Assembly: GCA_035610835.1 (NCBI GenBank)
Contig: CM069452.1
Location: forward strand, 67,924,919 to 67,988,918
Direction of reading: 5' to 3'
DNA length: 64,000 bases
From: Ophiura sarsii
Lineage: Eukaryota > Echinodermata > Ophiuroidea > Amphilepidida > Ophiuridae
The notes under the pieces are model-generated. The model saw nothing but the letters and a program-made list of their open reading frames with translations, was not told where the DNA came from and searched no databases. Below, piece after piece: positions 59,210-64,000 of this stretch; positions within the stretch are counted from its first letter, which is position 1, and every line of letters begins with the position of its first letter. The position numbers and the translations under genes are program-made.

Positions 59210-61075
59210 ATATTTACTACGATATAAAGCTATGGAAACGATGGCTGATTTAAACCTTGGAGTGGACAAGAAGATCCAAAATCACATACCGGTAGATATG
59301 CCTCAAGTTGTCCAAAAATGACAAAAGGATTACGACACTATTGCAGACTTCCCCTATATGAAATTAAATTACTATTTGGTACATGAATATGCAGATAAAT
59401 CGACAAATTGTTCGAAGTCGCGGGAAGTTGGAAACTCTTCACATAAAAGTCCATATAGTTAAGCAAATTAAATTAAATAGCAAAAAGTCCCCAACTCTCG
59501 ATAATTCCCTCATGACTTTGGGACTTTACCCTCTGACCTTTATCTGACGACCGTAATAAGATATTGTATTGATATTGTATAAAGTGTTCGCACATTTCAT
59601 GCACTCCTGCCTTAGAGATGATTTGTCCCATAGGCCAAGCACTATCGGACTTTGACCGTGGTCACCGTGTGATCTGGGGTATTGGGCATTTTTGATTCGA
59701 TTTCGTCGTCAAGACGTGCGTCGTACGGCGCACGGCGTCTCATTTTAACATTTTTACGCACCGTTTTAACGCACATAATGGCCCCCGATGCATAGACTAA
59801 TTACTTAGAGACTGCTCATTCCGCATTCCAATACACACAGCGCGCTAAAGCACTTGTGCGTTGAGCGTATATAATCAGCACGCACACATCTACGCTCCCG
59901 TGACAGAATCGCATTGTTGTGCGTGCATCAGATCAACACGCAGGGACGCTACAAGAAAAAGTGACGCACTCAACCACGCGCGTAGAGCGACATTTTTCGG
60001 GAAGTGCGTATTTGTTGTTGTCATGGTTCGACTTTTCGTTCTTTGGCTTCAATTTTTAAGCGTCGCGAGCAGCCTCTGCCCCGATGCGTATCTTTTTAAT
60101 GGCGCGCACCTGTTGCGTTGCTGAATATTTGCAGTTCGGCGCAAAACGCATGGCACAACTTAGCGCAGTTTAATACGCAAGGGTTTGCGTTGCATTTTTA
60201 ATTAGTGTAGAAAATCACAATAGCAATTTGCGTCGGATTTTGTATTTGGGGGTCATTGCAACTTCTAGAGTTTAGTAGTATTCTTTGGTTTGTCCTCTTT
60301 CGGTAATGTCAGTTGGAGTTAGAAACGTTACTCCTGTACAACTATAAATAACATGTTTGATAATGTCGATAATTTACAGCCAATCATGACACTTGTATAA
60401 AATCTTTATTCTTAAAGGCGATTCTTAAACGATGAAAGGGTGCTGGCAATTTAACACCTCTCGGTCATTTTTCTCTTAAAATATTCGTTAAAATGTCAAT
60501 AATCGTCACATTTATCAAAAAACAATATTATTTCCAAGAACTTCAAATTATTTGTTTATCTTTTTAAATTAAAACAATTAAAAACTTTATTTAGCGGTTT
60601 TCTCATTGTTGATCAGATTTGTATTTTTTTATTCAAGCAAGAGATTTTATTTCGAACCATCACATCTCTTTACAGCAAATTATACATCCACATATTTGCA
60701 TATAATTATATATAGGTGTTACAGTGTAAAATATAATTGTTTTAACATTAAAATGTTTAGTGAAATATGATACAACATGGAGATTTGCCCTTTTTTTTTA
60801 AAGTAATTTGTACCAAACAAGGACGGTAATGTCACATTGTCACGCTAAATGCAAACTAATATCACTCTAAGCCCATTGCTACGGTTTTAGAGTGACATTT
60901 TTTTGTATTAACGTTAGAATATCAACTATAGACCAACTATATATAATACTTCTGATGTTTCCGGTGTCAGCACTTGTATTTTCATGTACGGTATATTAGG
61001 CACGCACGCATTGCCATCCTGTATCGCCACATATAGTTGCAAAAATGACATGTCTGCCATCGTCTGGTTAATGTA
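59210..61075. other. Gene-free stretch behind the GPCR
   Basis: Around 59700-60180 there is a CpG-rich patch with many GCGCA words (ACGCAC, GCGCAC). The rest is AT-rich. No coding frame or RNA gene is supported. Confidence 0.45.
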
Positions 61076-61346
61076 CCAGACGATGCCGGACATGGGCTTG
61101 TTCAAGAATATTTAAGGTTAAGTTACGCGTACGCGGCCGCGGTTACGTGATCAACCGAATGCGAAAGGTTAATGACGGATACAATTCTCGAAATGATACT
61201 TACACTAGAGTTGATTGCAACTCCAGCGGTTTTAGGATAAAATAATTTAGTTCCAACATATGATACGTTTTGTGGAATCGTATAATCAAAATCCATTTTA
61301 CACGGGGATTCAAATGGTACAGCTAATCGTGTCGACCATCGTCTGG
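61076..61346. mobile_element. CAGACGATG family MITE, copy 3, TA flanks
   Basis: CCAGACGATGCCGG opens and CCATCGTCTGG closes; TA precedes and follows. This best-preserved copy defines the family ends and a 271-bp length. Confidence 0.75.
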
Positions 61347-63447
61347 TAAAATACATTTGATAGCGTACCGCCCTCTATTTCTTAAACAGGTCAGACGGGC
61401 AGATTGTCTGAATTAAAGGGACACGAAATAAAGTTGAAGATTTTGTTTAAATTAATTCACTTCAGAATTCAAGATGAACATTAAAAATTTCCATTATTAT
61501 TGTTTCGAGTCCCACGAATACAGCAAAACTTGATTAAAACAATACCATCGCTATTAATTGTACCTTTTCTTAAAAACGCCCTCTATGTAAATATGGTTTG
61601 CGTTATTTATCACGCGTGCTGCAGGGGGACACTCTTTGACGTAAAATGAAGCTGGTTACGGCTCTCCAGCATTTTCGAATCGACGTGTTGTTGTACAAAG
61701 AGGACTGATTTTTCTTAATCCTTATAGGTGTAAGTTCATACATGTCATACAATTGTACTAATAAACAAATACCAGTTTTTATCGTAATTGATGGCGCAGC
61801 CTCCAACACATCTCTTCATGCCCCTTTAAGACACTTGCAAAGAAAGGCTAGTATCATGGGTATGTTTATATTAACCAGTTATTATTGAATGTGTTACAGT
61901 ACATTTTACATAAATCCCTGAGCACTACTGTAATTCCTGATTGGTGATGCGATCTGTGAAAACCCGCCACATGGTGGGATTTTTCATATTGGAGATATTG
62001 ATATCATAAGAAAGCTGAAACTGTGCTGATTACAGAACTGTTTCAATCTTTTTTCTACGATCACTACAAAAAAGGTTATGAGTGAATGATGATTGTGATG
62101 TCATAAAACCTACAAAACAAGAAATCATGAAAACAGGCCAAAAAGACACACATTTCAATAGAATAACATTATAAGGTTAATAAGGAAAGTGATTTAAGTA
62201 AGTTTTTGAAGGTGACATTTCATAAAATATGATGACACAAAGTATTGGACATTAATTCTTTAAAAAATTAAAATGAACTCTTTTTTCTAAACATTTTTTT
62301 TTCTTCACATTTTACCCATAATCCCTAGTTCACATTTGCGACATCCGACGGGTTTTCACAGATCGCATCACCAAGATTTTTCAAAAACTATCAAAAAAAA
62401 TTCAAAAATGTGTAAAAAAACATGGTCTTTTATTGCATTGTATAATTGTTGCTTTTTTATGCATTATTTGTATATGTATAATGGTCTCTGCTCTGGTTTC
62501 ATTGTTTCTTTTGTTTAATTGCTAAATGCGCCATGAGTGCTTTGGCAGATTTGCGCTCATTATAAATGTTCAGTATTATTATTATTATTAAAATCGCTAA
62601 CGAATTTTGTTACAAGCAACCCATACGATTTATTTTTGAATCCCTTTTGAATTTTAAATTCAGATTAATGACTAGGTGAACTTGGGTGAAAAGGGATTCA
62701 AACATTCTCATTTCCCTTTCCCACTATTTATCTATACTAAATCTAATACACAGAGTAGGCCTATGAACAATACCACTGGATTATTTGAATTTAAATAATT
62801 AATTGTTGATAAGATTGTTTCACAAAAAAAGTAGAGTAGAGTACTTCAATAGTATTTCAATCTTATTCTTCGAAGTGCTCATTAATTGGCACATCTACTT
62901 CAAGTATGCCTACTCGGAAACGAGGGACCATTCAATTTAATTAAAGCACTTTCCCTCACCTACCACGTGATCTATCTATAACATGCAGATGCGCAGCACA
63001 CTCACAAACAACATCCTGCGCATCGTGTCTAAAAATAACTCAATGTCAATGGCGCCAAAACAACTAGAGACAGGATAGGCCAATTTTCGGCATTTCGGCG
63101 CCAATTTGCATACATTAAAAGAGTGAAGTTAAGCTTGCAGACTATAATGAAATAGGGAAATAGCTCGCCACATCCGTCTCTATTTCAAAACGATTAGTGT
63201 AAAATCTGCCTTTGGCTGTCAAATGCGCGCTAACAAGGTGACAGACTACAAGATTGTATTGTTTTAGTATAAACTTTCCTGTGAAGATTTTAGAATATGC
63301 AATATTAAAATTAATAGTCAATCAAATGAATTAAATATATTCATATTATCCAAATTCATGAACTAAATTATATTGATGACATTTTATTGATTTTACATTC
63401 AATATTAAAATAAATCGAAAACATACAGTGATAAACTTTTTGAACGT
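61347..63447. other. AT-rich sequence, nothing recognised
   Basis: No supported coding frame. An ATT microsatellite-like run lies near 62575-62590. GCGATCTGTGAAAACCCGCC at about 61948 recurs inverted near 62345, hinting at an old 400-bp TIR element. Confidence 0.4.
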
Positions 63448-64000
63448 TACACTGCAAAAAGGTTGCTTAAATATTTACTCAACATTTTACACAACGTTGT
63501 TGAAGTATGCAACCGCTTAACAGTTGCGTAAAATTTACCCAACACCGTTGGATAACATGTTTTCACCAACAGTTGAACAATTCCAGTTACTCAACAGTTA
63601 CACAATTTTAATTACACAACAGTTGGGTATTATTAATTAACCATTTGTTGGGCATTTTGTGACTGTTGCTTAATTTGTGAATTGTTTTCATTATATATTG
63701 AGCATTTTTGTATCGCAACTGTCGTGTATTTTTTGGCTATAAAAATCGACTATTCAATATTTATCGCTAGCGACGTCGCTATAACACCGTTGAAATGATA
63801 TTCATAAACAATATATGTCAAACAAGGATGGCAATTTTAAACTATTTGACAGTGTATTCCGTTTTGGATGCCAAGACAGAATAAATCTAATTGTGGTCAT
63901 GCGCTGCAAAAAGGTTGCTTAAATATTTACTCAACATTTAACACAACGTTGTTCAAGTATGCAACCGCTCAACTGTTAAGTAAAATTTGCCCAACATGTT
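63448..64000. mobile_element. TACACTGCAAAAAGG-ended element, runs off the window
   Basis: It begins TACACTGCAAAAAGGTTGCT and carries the same ACTCAACATTTTACACAACG and AACAGTTG motifs as the 48520 element. At about 63900 the terminal sequence starts again (GCTGCAAAAAGGTTGCTTAA), so two elements or a duplicated end are present. Confidence 0.65.

Overview
The window is AT-rich animal DNA with one long, intron-rich gene, one intronless receptor gene and a very heavy load of transposon debris. The long gene is a follistatin. Its N-terminal domain, three follistatin domains and acidic tail lie on five exons, all joined in phase 1. Family-wide features (cysteine spacing, exon layout) fit a bilaterian. 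The repeat landscape (many poly-C MITEs, hAT TIRs starting CAGTGGCGTAG, frequent TAGGCCTA palindromes, abundant foldback elements) suggests a marine invertebrate deuterostome such as an echinoderm or hemichordate. The species is inferred and not proven.

Layout. 1-3830: repeats, including a hAT MITE with a perfect 8-bp target duplication. No signal-peptide exon was recognised here. 3831-39651: follistatin exons at 3831-4025 (N-terminal domain), 14516-14740 (FSD1), 16292-16513 (FSD2), 18041-18265 (FSD3) and 39371-39651 (acidic tail and stop). The first long intron holds minisatellites, several nested TIR elements and foldbacks. The last intron (about 21 kb) holds the most striking object in the window: four apparently identical 2,474-bp tandem units plus a fifth partial unit of 272 bp (22546-32713). 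The 272-bp piece is itself a TIR element with TA flanks, so the array starts and ends with the same MITE. The whole array sits inside a hAT MITE (22223-32725) flanked by a 7/8-matching 8-bp duplication. Each unit carries two tRNA-like segments in opposite orientations.

39652-57830 is intergenic. It contains foldback elements, a 137-bp tandem repeat, a start of an unrecognised RG-rich ORF on the minus strand that ends in transposon TIR sequence, a tRNA-Asn(GUU)-like gene, two canonical histone-mRNA 3' stem-loops in inverted orientation with no histone coding sequence, and a decayed non-LTR retrotransposon. That retrotransposon sits in a repeat related to the tandem-array spacer. Large ORF-poor TIR elements ending TACACTGCAAA occur at 18.8, 48.5, 56.2 and 63.4 kb. 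57831-59114 is an intronless class A peptide-type GPCR, followed by AATAAA. 59115-64000 is repeat and unique noncoding sequence.

The follistatin would be a secreted antagonist of activin/BMP-type ligands and the GPCR a plasma-membrane receptor. Nothing in the sequence links them functionally. Most other short ORFs are chance frames in repeats.
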